Assembly: GCA_016801845.1 (NCBI GenBank)
Contig: CM028906.1
Location: 4,016,501-4,080,500, forward strand
Direction of reading: 5' to 3'
Length of the DNA stretch: 64,000 nucleotides
DNA from: Polydactylus sextarius
Lineage: Eukaryota > Chordata > Actinopteri > Polynemidae
In this document: positions 1 to 13,913 of the stretch, piece by piece
How positions within the stretch are numbered: the first letter of the stretch is position 1
Layout of the letters: each line of letters begins with the position of its first letter
Notes under the pieces: model-generated
Database searches by the model: none
What the model was told of the DNA's origin: nothing
What the model saw: only the letters and a program-made list of their open reading frames with translations
Program-made: the position numbers and the translations under genes

Positions 1-933
1 GATGGGGGAGGTGAGGATTGACTCAATGATACTGATATAGAGTTGAACTATCATTGAATTTCATAACAAATTTCAATAAAGGAACATATTTTCTATTAAA
101 TCAAGTCGGTTTTATTGTGACTACAGAGATAACGTGTTCTTTAAATCCACAGATTCTGTTTCATGAGCAAACTAACTAAGTGAGAAAGTAATTTTCCTCC
201 TGTTTTTGTTCCATTGACGTACATCTATGTCTCATTTCCTTGAAGAATAAATGGCTCATTCACTCTTCCTCCACTACATCAGTGAATAACCACTCTGAAT
301 AACACACTGAATAAACCCTCATGATGCCAGCAAGATCCTATCACAACTTATTTCACACATATGATCAGTGACATGCATTAAGAGGAAGAGTGTGCTAATA
401 AAATGAAGTCTGACGTGAAATAGGGTGAGACAGATGACTACGTGCAATGTCATTTTTTTTTTTTTTCACCGAACAGACAGGTGACGTGAAGTCTGATCGA
501 TTGCAGTCACGTAACGGAGACAGAACGCCCAAGTTGTTACGCACGGGTGACAATGGACTTGACATCCAGAGAGACTGACAGTGTTTGTTGTAAATGGAAA
601 AAGACAGGTCTAAAGTTGGACACCAATGATTGATTAATGTGTAAAATGTTATGGCACTACACAATTGCTTATATAACATTTGTATTTTACTGACAAGCTA
701 ATGCATGTGCCGCTCATAAACAACACATGCAATGGTTTGACAAGCCTAAAAGACATATTATCAGTTAGAAGAGAAACCAAGAACCCATCATCTCCTGTTA
801 AAACAAAACTGTTGTGTTCATGTTGTAGAGTTGTCACGATACCGGAAGTTTCAATCTCAATAGCGATACCCAGAAAAATACTCGATACTCGATACCAATT
901 TCGATACTATGGGTGAAAAAGGTTCATCTTATA

Positions 934-2569
934 CAGTGATGGCCAAAAATATCGGCACCCTTGCATTTTATACATAACAGATAATACACAACCTTTTCCA
1001 GAAAACTGTTTCAATTTCAAATGTTTTGCTATTCACACGTTCATTTTTTTTTTTGTTTACATTGGAACAACACAAAAAAAATGAGAAAAAAGTCAAACTT
1101 GATAAAATTTAATAGAAAAAAAAAATTCAATAAAATTTGACCAAACTCAAAAAATCCCCTGGACAAAATTACTGGCACCCTTAACTCAATATGTGCTAGC
1201 ACACCCTTTGGGGAAAAAAACTGAAATCAACCGCTTCCTATAACCATGAAGGAGATTCTTACACCTCTCTACTTAAATTTTAGACCACTCTTCTTTTGCA
1301 AAATGCTCCAGGTGTTTTAGATTTAAAGGATGTCTTCTCCCAGCTGCTTTTTGACATTTCTCCACAGGTGTTCTATGGGATTTTGATCTGGACTAATTTC
1401 TGGCCATTTCAGAACTATCCAGCACTTTTTTTTTTGTTTTTAACCATTTCTGGTGCTTTTTGAAGTTTGTTCTGTGTCATTGTCCTGCTAGAAGACCCAT
1501 GATCTCTAGTGGAGACTCAGCTTTATGACTTTAGGTACTTTGTAGCGCCCCAAAATTCCTTAGCAACCATCAGATTTAATGATGTCATTCACACAGTGAA
1601 GACATCCAGTGCCAGAAGCAGCAAAGCAACCCTAAAACATCTTTGATCCACCATGTTTGACTGAAGGGTCTGTGTTCTTTTCTATCACGACCTCATGTTG
1701 TTTTCTGTAAACAGTGCCATGATGTACTTTACCAAAAAGCTCTGTTTTAGTCTCATGTGTCCACAGTACGTTCTTTGAGAAGGATTGTGGTTTCATCACA
1801 TAAGTTTTGGTAAAGTCCAGCCTGGCTTTTTTATGCCTTTGTGTCAGCAGTGGTGTCCTCCTGGGTTTCCAACCATAATGTCCCTTTTTATTCAGAGGGT
1901 GATGGATCGTGTGAGTTGACACTGTTGTACCCTGTGTCTGCAGATCAGCTTCAATTTGTTTGGAAGCTGATCAAGATTCTTTATCCACGATTCAATCATT
2001 GTAAATTTTCATGAGTTTTTCTCTTCCATTCACATCCAGGGAGGTTAGCTACAGTGCTATGGGCTGTAAACACAGGAACATTAAGATCTCTGCAGATGGA
2101 CTCGTAGCCTTGAGATTGTCCATGTTTTTCCACAGTTTTAGCTCTCAAATCCACAGACGACTCTTTACTCTTCTTTCTTTTCTCCGTGCTCAGAGTGGTA
2201 CACACAACACAAAGGTTGAGTCAACTTTTCTCCATTTTAACTGGTTGCAGGTGTGATTACTACACAGCCAGCACGTGTTACTTGCCACATGTGAGTTTAA
2301 ATACAAATTACAGGAGTATCACGTGCTTGAAATGTCATTATTTCTTACAATGTTGACAAGATGCCAATATTTTTGTCCAGGGGATTTTTTGATTCATCAA
2401 ATTTGACTTATTGCTCAGTTTTTTTTTTTTTTTTTTGTGTGTTGTTCCAACGTAAACAAAAGAAATAAACATGTGAATACCAAAACATTTGTAATTTCAA
2501 CAATTTTCTGAAAGAAGTGTTGCATTTCTGACAGAACTGCAGGGGTGCCGATATTTTTGGCCATGACTG
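934..2569 (-). mobile_element. Tc1-like DNA transposon with IR/DR ends, inactive
   Basis: The element is bounded by CAGTGATGGCCAAAAATATC on the left and its near-perfect inverse on the right, each flanked by TA (932-933 and 2570-2571), the target site of Tc1/mariner elements. Each end has a second, inner repeat of the same motif: GGACAAAATTACTGGCACCC at 1161-1180 and its inverse near 2361-2380. The terminal repeats are therefore about 200-250 bp long, each with two transposase-binding repeats, the IR/DR arrangement known from Sleeping Beauty-type elements. At about 1.64 kb it has the usual full length. It lies inside the hAT-like element and is therefore the younger insertion. Confidence 0.9.
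1250..2205 (-). pseudogene. Tc1-like transposase pseudogene
   Basis: On the minus strand, broken frames resemble Tc1 transposase in the right order. An N-terminal helix-turn-helix part lies near 2205-2000, with a fragment like SICRDLNVPVFTAHSTV. A central part near 1920-1640 contains KARLDF, KPQSFSKNVLW and VKHGG. A C-terminal part follows near 1490-1340. Of the DDE triad, the first aspartate (normally SDETK) is read as THETK near 1757, so it is His. The second is kept in QDND (1476-1487) and the glutamate in NPIEHLW (codon 1371-1373). Several stops and frame changes separate the blocks, so the gene is dead. Confidence 0.85.
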
Positions 2570-2650
2570 TATAATTAACAGTTTCTTATGTCAGCTGATT
2601 AGCTTCTACATTAACATTAGCGGACTAAATAAACTGCACACTGCGGACCT

Positions 2651-2675
2651 GTGTGTTTGTGTGTGTGTGTGTGTG
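2651..2675. repeat. (GT)n microsatellite
   Basis: GT repeat with one TT interruption, inside the right half of the hAT-like element, downstream of the nested Tc1 copy. Confidence 0.9.
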
Positions 2676-5600
2676 GATGTGTTTTTCCTACATTGTGGGG
2701 ACTTAAACCTGTTTACACAGGTTACAGAGAGAAAGAGAGAGAACGGAACCATCCGTATTTCTTTAACGTTGTGTTTCACATTTGAAAAATAAATTAATTA
2801 ATTTGTAGCTGCCAGTGTTCATTCTGTGGAGGTCCGCCACACATTAATCATTAAATGTGGAACCCTGCGATCATTTGGTGAGGGTTTCCACTGTGTCGCT
2901 GTATTTGCTTCTTCAATTCTATTTATAGAAACTATTTATTGATACGCTTCTGCTCCTGGGTTTTAAAAATGGTGCTTCTTTGTTGACTGTGTCATATACC
3001 ATCTTGAGTTATAACCAATCACCACCAAGTCAACCTAAAACCCCACCCAAGAACTTTTCGGGGCCAAACGGAGTACCTAGCCCTGGCTAAGGACTTTTTT
3101 CGGCCCCATAAAGGTTCCTGACTTTTGCCCCTCGGCAACTGTTCCTCTGGTGGAGACGCACACCAATGGCCGGCGGTGCTGATTCCCAGCTGCACTGCCA
3201 TTTTGTGAAGTTGCGCTGTGAAGCAAGATGGAGGAAAGACAGCTCTATTAATATCAATACTGTTGCAAAAAGTATCGAGCTCAATATTATTTTCTTAGTA
3301 TCGAGTTTCGATTATTTTGACAACCCTGCCATGTTGTAGCTTTAGTTTTAGTTTGCTTATGCGTAGATATAGTAACTATATAGTATCTTATCTCAGTAAT
3401 TATTTAGAGTCCAGTTGGTATTCATGATAAGAAATTCAGATATTAATATATAGACCAATATCCTTATTCTATACAGGTTGTCACAGGTTGGAGGTCTGTC
3501 AGGTTGGTGGGAGAGATGGTGGTAGAAAAATCAAATCAGCAGATAATAATATATCTGTTATAGACCAGTACTAGTTAATATATTAGCTGGACTTTATAAA
3601 ATTTAAAAGCATGAGGATATAAAAAGATCATATAATGCTTCAGATTTGGGCTCTGACTTGTTGGGATGTGAACCGCTGGTAAACAAAGGGTTTCTTTCAG
3701 GCAAGAAACTTTAATTCTCCAAAAACTGTAGTTGTTCTGTTCCCTGTGCTGCTATCAGAGATCTCTCCAGTGCTTCTTAAAATACTGGTTCAGCGACCAG
3801 GAGGGTGCAAATCTACAAAAAGTCCCAGCAGGAAAAAGGCAGCGTGTACAGTCTGCAATGATACAACAGTGATAACAACCGTATCACAGACACACACAAT
3901 AATGCAGACACTTGTGTGTTGTAAACTGAGAATGAACTCCATAGAATAGATTTGATGATGTGGATACAAAATGAAGTGTGGCTATATTCCCCTGCTGTGA
4001 GCTGGGTAACATGAAGTTATGAACTCTTCACATGTGTAAAGAGACACAAACACAAAAACAAAGAAAAAAAAAGCAACTAAAAATCACCTGAGTTTATTCT
4101 GATGTTTCTCACTGAAGTCCATGCACATTTATTTTATATGCAAATGAATTCAGGATAACAAATCCATGTGTCTTAGGTTGTCATGGCAATATGCCAGCTC
4201 TGCTCAAAGTATTACAGCGAAACAAGAATCTCACAGCCATAAACTATACGTTTGATCTACATGAGCCCTTAACAACCTGAACTGACAATACAACAAATCA
4301 ACCTCACCGGGTCTAACCCAAGAACTACAAAAACAACACCCTGAACAATCAGACGTGATTGATGATATTCCTAATAGCTGATGGTCAGACCACCCACACA
4401 ATCAACACTCTATTTAGTTACAAATTCAATGTTCAAACTCGTCTGTTACCTGGAAATGAGTCACAACAATCAGGTTCTGATTAGACAAATAAAGCTTTGA
4501 TTAGAGTTCAGCCAAGTAAGAAGAAACATGAAATCTGAAGAAAAATAAAAGCAGATATGTGTAATGTCCATCAGCCTGTTGCTACTCTTTCTCTTTGACA
4601 TAATCCCTTTCGTACTTCTCTCACTTTACATGCACCGAGTGTCCTCTTTCATTTTATGGCATCATGCTCATTTCACACCACTTTCTAGCACCAAGACAAC
4701 TCTGATCTCAGCACTCTCCACATGCCGCATTGATTCTCCCTCCACTGGGATCAGGGGGGAAACCTGGAAAGCTTATCAGCCAATCCTTGATTTCACCATA
4801 GAAAACACACACACAGAGGGAGAGAGACACACTTAATTTCCGTAGACAGCGTAGCATTCAGTTCAATGTGGCTCTGGGGTGAAGAGTTGGGTTTAATAGA
4901 CTGTGATGCAGTCAGCATCAAAAACATTCACATGTCAATAAATATACATTATTTATTATTTAATAATTTATATCAACCAACCAATGACTCTTACCTTGAA
5001 AACATCCTGTCAACACAGCTGCTGTTACTCTTTTACTGTTGACAAAGTGGAGGGAAAAATGGTGAGGCTGGAATCAAGGATCCATTATTTAATTCATGCT
5101 GCAGGAAACAAAAGAGTTTCAAGTGTAAGATAAAACACTGACTATTTGTTTTTTTCCTGTAAAACTCAAACAGAGAGACACTAACTGTCTCCTGTAGTCA
5201 GAGGACTTTGGGTTAAGTGGAGGGATGTTATAGTCTGAGTTCGACAGGCTGGGTGGACAAGATAGCAGCTTCCTAACAATGTGAGATCACCGTGTTAGCC
5301 TAAACAAGCTAACGTTAGTCTTTTGTGAACAGAGTGTGCAGCTTTGCTACAGAAGTATAACATTTCACAGTACTGAAGTTACGTGAGTGACACCATTTGC
5401 ACACTTTTCGGTGGAAATGGTTTTTTCTCATGAGCTGCTTCGGAATATCTCCGCGCACAAAGTCCCTGCTGCACAGCTGCCGTCGTCTCCATGTATCATT
5501 GTTACCGTTACTGTCTCTGCCTTCCTTCCTTCTTTTTCCCTCAGTTTGCCGTCAAACTAGAACACTTGTATGGTTATTATGTTGTCCAACGTCAGTCCCA

Positions 5601-8042
5601 GGAGAATCATGGCTTCTTCCCCAGAACGTGTCATTATCCTGAGTTTTGGCACCAACATGGTGCAGAAACATCCGATCACCTGACATGCTTTAGCTAATTG
5701 TCATCAAAATTCAAAATCTTATGAGTCTTTGTTGTGTATGTGTGAGGCTGCAGCCTGTGTCAGTTGTAGCAGAGGCTGCTGTGCTGGAGATGTTTTCTGG
5801 CATTGTTGTGCCCTGATTAATTATCACCAGTGCTAGTTATGAAACAGATGATGTCAGTGTGAGTAACTTTGAGAACCTACTCCACTTTCACTTCTCTAGC
5901 TCTTTTTATTTTTGCCTAATTAGGATTGATAACGTATAGCCGGGAAATTTGCAGTGATAGTTAGTCCTTAATAAAACCCTGTGTAAGGACTGAACTTCAA
6001 TAGACAGGGAGTAAATCCAGCTGGGTCTGTGGGAAGGGAGAAAAGCTATTTAGCGAATATTCACATGATGAATTTACAGTAATCCTGCTCTCGCTTGTCT
6101 GTAATGAAATCTGGAGTGGCAGGTGAACCCCAGACACGGGATGTGTTGGTTTAATGTCTCGTCCTAAGAGGAGGGCGTGTTCCCTCCAGGAGCCAGAGGG
6201 GCGGCTCATATTCAATCTACATTTTCTTCCAAAGCTGACAAAATGCTGCAACATACAAAAAGACCCATCACCCTCTTTAGAATAGCCAACACAGCAATCA
6301 TGTTTTATTCACAGCTAATATTTCTTCATTTTCAGGACCGTCCTATTTTATTCCCTGTACTGGATTGTCCAATTAGTTTAAAACAATAAACTAATGTTTT
6401 AAATCACAGGAACATGTCTTTTACCTGTTATTGCTCTGCACACTGGAGAGATGCTCCTCTTGTAATCAATTTTTACATCCAAAATATCTCCATGTTTAAC
6501 AGTGCTCACTCTTCCAAAACGTACCCTGATAAAAAGAAGAAAAGAAGAAAAAAAAAACACTGCCATACTGTCACAGTCTCCTAGTTCATTTTTTGTGCAG
6601 CTTCACATGTGACAATCGGAGAGAAACATATTCTGTCTACAGCAGCGAACAAAGAAACCTGAGATATCCTACAGCCTTCAGAAACAGATTTCTTGAGAAA
6701 AAAACTCAAAAGTAAACACTCTGACATAGTGGCTATCTGACCAATCTACAGCTTGTTGAGGGCAAAATATCTACATTGAAATGAACATATTTTCGTGGGA
6801 CACAGGCTCTAACTATGTTTTAAAATCTAGCTTTTAAAAATTCTGCTGAAACTGCTGTCACATACAACCAAGATGTGTGAATACTTTGGCTTTCAATCAA
6901 AGTCAGACTAGCTTTGACCTCAATGTCTAGACATGTTTTGAGCTGAAAATCCTCATCTCAGATGTAGAGATGTGGAGATGAACTCTTACTGAACCAATAA
7001 CACTGCTTTACATAGTGATTTAGTGGCTACATCAGAAAAAATCTGAATCACGTCGACGGCCCTCATCTCTACAGTGAAAGTGAAGTAACAATCAGCCACA
7101 AAGCCCCTGCTGCCATCAACAAAACGCTTCTGTCAGAGCCTTACGTCAACTTGAAGTAAAGAAAAAAAATCATTCTTCCTGATTTGCAGTGTGGGGGATG
7201 TCTGTCTGGGTAAGTCAGCCACCTGCTGACAAACTCTTACATTTATGCATAAGTCTTAGACTTTTGTCTACAAGTAGAATTAAATTTATATCATTCTCCA
7301 AATTGTATTGCTAATACTAATTTTTCCCCTCCACATGGCTACACAGGCACCAGCACTGAACTCAAATCATAGAAACTTGTCTGAGACAGAGGTAAAGACA
7401 GGCGGCGTGTGTTCGGAGACCAAGTGTCATGCTGTCACTTAGCAGTGTTGCTTTATTCTTCACAGCACTGCCATGGATATTGATTTCTGCCCCACAGCTC
7501 CCAGACAAGTGACCAGTTTTCTGTGGTATTCAGCTGTGACACCATAAAGTGGATGGTCTATATTTTCTTTTTCTTTTTTACAGAAATACATCCAAGTGCT
7601 TCGAGACTGATGAAGGTTGCCACTGCACATATTTCTTTGAGATGTTCAGAAAATTACTTTTTTTTCTCTTTCGCTTTCACCTTATTGCAACTACAAGCTG
7701 CCTTAACAAACACTGAAGCTACACAGGATGTTCAATTTTAAAATGTCTTGACACCATGAGAAAATGTCAAGACATCAGAGGATAGTTTCAGAGTAGAAAA
7801 GCAGAGCCTTATTTTTAGGAAAGAAAATATGTTCATATCATTATTCTGATGGAAAGTGTACTAGGGAGGTCTTGTAGTGGGAGTGATAATATGATTCATG
7901 TAGTCAGAACACAGTATGAAAGGCATATTCTTATTCTGACTTCAGAGACTATTACTAAAATTCAAAAGCTTCAAATTCAAGCAGATGGATATGGGGCTGG
8001 TGCAGATTGAATGACTTCACCCATCTATTCTAACCTATAATA

Positions 8043-8486
8043 ATTAGCCACAACTTAAAAACCACCTGCATTGTATTGTGGAGGTACCTTTTGGACCAAA
8101 ACAGCTCTGGCCCATCAGGGGAAAGATATGGGTCTCTGGGAGTGTCCTGTGGTGGCACCAGGACATCAGCAGCAGAATCTTTGGCTCATAAAGATCTTGT
8201 TTGTTGTGGCACCTCTAACAAAGGCTCAACCTATATTAAGATCTGGGTACTTTGGAGGTTTGGTCACTTCCGCCTCTTTGTCATATTCTTTGACACATTT
8301 CTTAGGAGTTCCTGCTGTGCTGTTGACAGTTGGTTGTTTAGTCTGTAGACATGTTAAGGTAGGTTGTATAAATCAAAGTAGCTACCAGATGACTATCAGG
8401 ACCCAAAGTATCCCAGCAACACTGTATTGTAATGAGATATAAACAATGTTATTCACTTTCTCAATGGTTTTAATGTTGTGGCTAAT
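8043..8486. mobile_element. Internally deleted Tc1-related element
   Basis: The ends form inverted repeats: ATTAGCCACAACTTAAAAACC on the left and the inverse of TAGCCACAACATTAAAACC on the right. Internal sequence such as CCAAAACAGCTCTGGCCCATC, TGTCCTGTGGTGGCACCAGGA and ACATCAGCAGCAGAATC resembles a very common teleost Tc1-like repeat recognised from memory, here in antisense orientation to its transposase. That family is over 1 kb when complete; this copy is about 445 bp, so most of the transposase region is deleted. A 123-residue open frame at 8071-8442 is a chance reading of this element. No clean TA duplication was seen. Confidence 0.75.
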
Positions 8487-11400
8487 AGAAGAAATGTCAT
8501 TTCACCTGACTAGAATCTGTGAGAAATGATGCTGTAACTCAGAAACTTTCACAGAAAACAAATAATTTTATTTCCCTGAACAACTCAAGGCTAAATTCAG
8601 CAAGTATTACTCTGAGATTTAAATTTGATAAAGCTAAAATTCCCTGAACAAGAGTTTCATTTTAGTTCCAATATGACTTTCACAACTTCTTTGTAGATAG
8701 TAGATAATTATCACAGTGTTGTTGCTTGTGCTTTCTAGTATTCCCAAACTGAAACCACATCTTGGCCATGTGAATATTCCAGAGGAGATATGGATAATAA
8801 AATATTAGCCACGCTAATATCTAATAATCTAATCCTGTGTAAATGCTCCATCACTGTGATGTGTGAAGAAAATATTTCACTGAAATTTTACCTGATAAAC
8901 ATCATGGAAAATAGATGTCACCTAAATTTGTTATAAAAGACATGAGTTTGAATTATTTGATTTCATAATGTATTCAGGTAGTAGTCTGGAGCATATGGAT
9001 CTAAAGACGCTGTAATCTCAGACTTGCATCGTTGTGGATACGCACTATAAAATGGATTCAAAACAAAATCCTTCCAGGCTCAAAATATCTTCAAAAATGT
9101 AGGAAAACAATTTAGTAAATTAGTTGATTCTGTTTTTTCTGGTTGAGTCTGTTGGCTTTAATTTTGGTGGAATATTAAGACATAATCACATCATTTTGAT
9201 GTTACAAAGTTTGGCTGTGTGTTAGACTTATGATGGTCAGATCAGCTGGCAGATGTCAGATTAACTAAATCAAGACACAGACTTAGTTATGTTGTTGACT
9301 CTTAGGCACCACACCTAAGCCTTCCTATGGGAATATCCTATAAATTAATCATTTGCTCCACAAGTCTAACTGTTTGCTAAAAAGATTGCTACATTAAATG
9401 AAAACTTGACTAATGAGTTCCACTGCCTCATACTGGCAAAAAAATATATCTCATTGTACATTTAAGGCATTTCTTAAACTCACGTTTCATTTTTTGATTG
9501 AATTATATGCTTCATTCTGGCCAAGACAGAGATGGAAGACACAAATAGTTCCTTGCCTGGTACGTGAATTACTTGTTACTGAGCTCTTCCTTGATTGTTT
9601 TTATGTCTACAGCTTCATATGGTTGTGTTTTTTTCTGTTATGTTCACTGACATTTGTCTTTAAATATTGTTTATTTAGTCAGCGTGCATGCAACACAGCG
9701 GAAGTGTTGTAATAAATGCTGCATGTTCCTATTGTGACTTCACGAGATTGAATATGCTAATGGAGCATTGCAATTGACAATATAAAGTGAATGGTGTTGA
9801 CTTCTATTCTTTATTTTCCCCTTGCAAATATTTTAATGTAACTCATAAACAAAACATCTCTGTTCTCAATGAGATGCAGTATCATTTACATAATGAGCAC
9901 AGCCACAGAGAATATCACATCTTTTGGCAACATTGAAAGAAAAAACAGGATTTCAAGCAGCTCAGTGTGTTGCTATGTACATTAAATTACTTTACTTTCC
10001 ACCTGAAGCGCCTCGACATCCTTGTTGGACTGATGTTCAGTATTTAGAAAGTGTTGCTACTTACTGTACAATATAGAATATCTACATTAAATACACTAGT
10101 GTGATCGTGCTTCTTCTTTGTCCAACAATGTGTGATCAACTTTCGGCCGAAAGGAGCAAATTAAATGCAATACAGCTCCTTGTGGTATTAAGGTAGAAGA
10201 TTATTTTACACACCATTAAGCAACATCCACAGATTATTGATTGTTAAGGACGCTTTAAAAACCACCATACAAATTTCTAAGTCATTAAATCAGTGGCTCT
10301 AAATTTCTAAAGTATTCAGCACATCCCTTTCTCAAAATGATCTTCATACTGGACTTTCCAGGAAATTCACCATGTTCCCATTACTTAGTGGCAAAACTCT
10401 ACGTGTAATGAACTGAATGTTCAGCTTTGACCCTGCGGGCCACAGTTTGTCCTGTTGAGTTTCTTTCTGGTGGACTCAGTAGAAAAACTGCTCCCAGATG
10501 AAATATCTGGATTCTGACCTCCAAGCATTCCAGCTAAATGACGCCAAAAGCATAAACAAACAAACAGACATATATTGCAGACCATGTAGGTGGTCAGTAA
10601 TGCAGCCTCCATGCATATATTAACAAAGTGGTGAGGGGGTGGGGACACAAGGTTAAAAAATGCCATTCATGCAAATATGATATAATAGAAAAATATTTTG
10701 GTCATGGTTAGGCAGCGTTATATGATCTAAGGCAAATATTATCAATATGCTATTTGGTGCGACGAGGCTGTAGAGTTCAGCGCCTTGTTTAAGGATAATT
10801 CAAATTACCAGTCAGGGAGACCTGCTCTACCATTTCTCCTCTAACCTTGGCCAAGTTATTTTAGTTGCCTTAACTGTGGTGTAATTATTGAGTTATTTCA
10901 AGAATAATCAATCCAATAAAACTTTTCCATTCTGCAACCTTAATGAGAGAAATTCAAGATTTTGATCATAAAACTCTCAGCACAATGTTGAGCATGCACA
11001 GACAAATCATCACGAGATAAAACTATCAGAGGAAATATCACCTTTAATTAACTTGTGCATTTAGTTCCACTTTACTATTTTATCCTAGAGTAGATGCCTG
11101 TGATTTTTGTCATTGTGTAAATATATCAAGGTTTGATTTATTCAGTTTGAAGTAATATCAGTTTGTCTGGGCATTCCTCATGTTTTACAGTTGTTTGCCT
11201 CAGCGAATCTCTCAGATGACTCACTCTTAGTGACAGACATGTCACTGCCATCGTTTCCATCTGATTTATCAGCCTGTTCAGCCGTTTTTCTGATTCAAGC
11301 TTGAGCAAACATGAGGCAGAGCACAGAATTAAATGAACGGAAAAGATTAGTGTTCAGGTGGGTGGGTCCATGCAGAGACGGCCTGTACCTCTATTATTAT

Positions 11401-13887
11401 GTTGATAGTAATTCATGCTACTTCACATGGAATATTTCAGATCCTCTTTAAAAAAAGGCCTTCACAAATTTCCTTTGCAAAGGTCAGCAGTGCTCATCTT
11501 TTCTTCTTTTTGTTGAATAGCCTTGTCAAACATCGTATGCCACAACTCAACAGCCATTTAATGAGCACAGGGGGAGGCAACATATATAGGAAAACTCTGG
11601 ACTGAATAATGTGATTCTGAGTAACAAGAAATTTTCTCCATTTAGGTAAATTCTAAAGCGTGATCTTAATGCACTGGTAGAATGACAGCATATACTTGAA
11701 CTGTCATTTTAAGATGTGTGGTACCTATTAGCTAAAGCTTTAAAGGTACTAATTTTACAATTTTACAATGGCTAACATTATTATGAACAGCTTTTTACTT
11801 CAGCCATGACACATTTGACAGACTAAAGACTCATTATTAATTTAAAGTGGTTTTATGAGACAGTGTGCGCTGAGACTACCTGGTTAGCATTCTACCAAAG
11901 AAGCAAAACAAGAGTCAGCTTCTGTCCCCTGCTGTTGACAGCTCCTTCACTGAGCTCTTAACAGCTCAGTAAAGGAATGAAGTCTGATTTTCAGCTAGAC
12001 TTATATATAAATAACTGTTATGCTAACTTTGGCTATCCAGAAGAAATGTTGTAGTTTTTATCACCAGCACAAAACACAAGTGGAAAAGGTTGCAGCTTGG
12101 TGTGTATTCAAGTGGGTTGGTTGTCAGATAATGAGCCTGAGCTGGCTCAGCTTATAAAAGTCCAGGTTGGTTAGTTTGGTTGGGCTAGTATACTGCATGT
12201 TGGTGTTGAGAGTATACTGTAAGCAAAAGCTGTGATTTTAGAGGGTTTAATAATGCCTGACAGATTTTTGGCTCACCTTATGCACTTATGATTTCCCCTT
12301 AGTGTTTCTGGCAGAAGGATTATTGCACCATGGTAAAAATAAATGACACCTATTCATGATTTTACTGTATGTTGACATGTCAGACAGATCGCCCCAACCT
12401 TTCTTTTCTTCAATACTCAGGATGCATACCTTGTGCATATGATTATATAGAAGAGCGCAATGAAAGCAACCCTTTCTTTTATGCATAATCCCCCCTTTGA
12501 CCTCAAGAGTCCTTAAGAAAGTGCCAAGACGAGTTCAGCTTAAGCTGCCAAAAGCCTTGTAAGACGTCTGGGGGTATGTCATATTTAATTGCTTATCCGC
12601 ATGTGAACATTTGCTTTGCTAATGACAGTAATTCGTATTAGATGCATTCAACAGCTATGTAACCAGACAACTTATTTTTTGCTTTACTTTGAGAAAGCAG
12701 ACAGGCCTGTTGACCTCCACTGACAAAGACTGTAACTGTCAAATAAGCAGACATTGCAATGTGATTTGAATTGCCAGGTGACCAAGATCAAGTAGAAAGA
12801 AGTCAATTAAATAAGAGATAACAAGGCTAAAGCTGCTGTTCATAAATAAACCAGACATATGTAAGACGTATGAATAAAAACACACAACCAAATACTTTGT
12901 TGTCATCTTGAAATCAAAATACTTTCCTGAGCCTTTAAATCTAGCACTCCCCCTTTTTTTCCAACATTCTCCCACTGGAGTCTTTTAAGATCCATCTGTA
13001 CTGAAGTCTAGAAAGCAAGACTGACAGTTCTCGCTACCACATTAGTAACAAACATCATTCCCACCACTGTGATGCAACAAAGTGAATAACAGACTTATGA
13101 GTCAGCACTGTTTCTCACCCTGGCTACTACAAAGCCAGATAATGATGTGACTCTCTCAAGGTCCCAGACAGCTCACCTGCAGGCTCAACAGGTAGTGAGA
13201 GTATATAGCCACTGAGAAAGCTGAGAGTGAAGGGTGGTAGTCAAACTATTATGTGAAGTACGTGAACTGAAAAAAACCCCAATCTCTCTAATAAGTAGAC
13301 AGGTTTTTTTATTGACAGGAATGCCTGTTTTGGGTCACTGTTGAAATTCCACTTCAGTTTTAGTTTTCTTGCAGAAAGTTTTGTTGTAATTCCCTTGACC
13401 TTGACTAAAGCATCTGTTTCATCTGAAGAAAAACAGCCCTAATGGTGGCTCCCACCACCATGTTTCATCATGGGCCTGGTGTGTTTTGGTGAAACGCAGT
13501 GTTGCGGTCGCTACTACAGGACATGTGCTCTTTGACTGCTGTTTGTGAAAATAGCAACTGTTTAGCTCTGCAGTCACAGTTCATTGTGGCCTTTACCCGA
13601 CATGAATAATGAAGTCATATTTTTACCACTGAGATGTGCAAGCTATTAAAACAGAAATACACTAGAACATCTTGTTTTTTTGTTGTTGTTAATTGTCATT
13701 ACAATGAAGCTTATTGGCCTTTTAGCGGAAATATGTTGTGACTACAGTCCTTCACCTGTGCCACAGACTGGGATGAGCCACTGTATGTGTAAGGCTATTG
13801 TGACTAGCTCTTGAAAATAAAAATGTCAGCTATAAATGCACTGCATTTAGTTTGTTTAAACTTTGGTGCTGAAAGAGTAGAAATGGC

Positions 13888-13913
13888 TGTGTGTGTGTGT
13901 GTGTGTGTGTGTG
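13888..13913. repeat. (TG)13 microsatellite
   Basis: Uninterrupted TG repeat of 26 nt in the upstream intron. Confidence 0.95.

Larger units (their letters stand above)
826..3328. mobile_element. hAT-like non-autonomous DNA transposon, split by a Tc1 insertion
   Basis: The left end reads TAGAGTTGTCACGATACC. The reverse complement of the right end reads CAGGGTTGTCAAAATAATC, so the termini are inverted repeats. Both continue into stretches rich in CGATACT. The flanks are TCATGTTG (818-825) and CCATGTTG (3329-3336), an 8-bp target-site duplication with one mismatch, as made by hAT-superfamily transposases. Removing the nested Tc1-like element leaves about 870 bp, too short for a transposase, and none is visible, so this is a non-autonomous copy. 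The hAT assignment rests on target-site length and end sequence only. Confidence 0.65.

Noticed and set aside
3019..3284. Two overlapping minus-strand frames of 60-65 codons
   Set aside because: They lie within the right half of the hAT-like element, have no recognisable motif and no splice context.
7550..7620. Possible exon after the TTTTTTACAG acceptor at about 7580
   Set aside because: None of the three frames gives LUZP2-like sequence, and the phase-0 frame meets a stop.
8071..8442. 123-residue open frame
   Set aside because: It reads through a deleted Tc1-related element in antisense; no transposase motifs in this frame.
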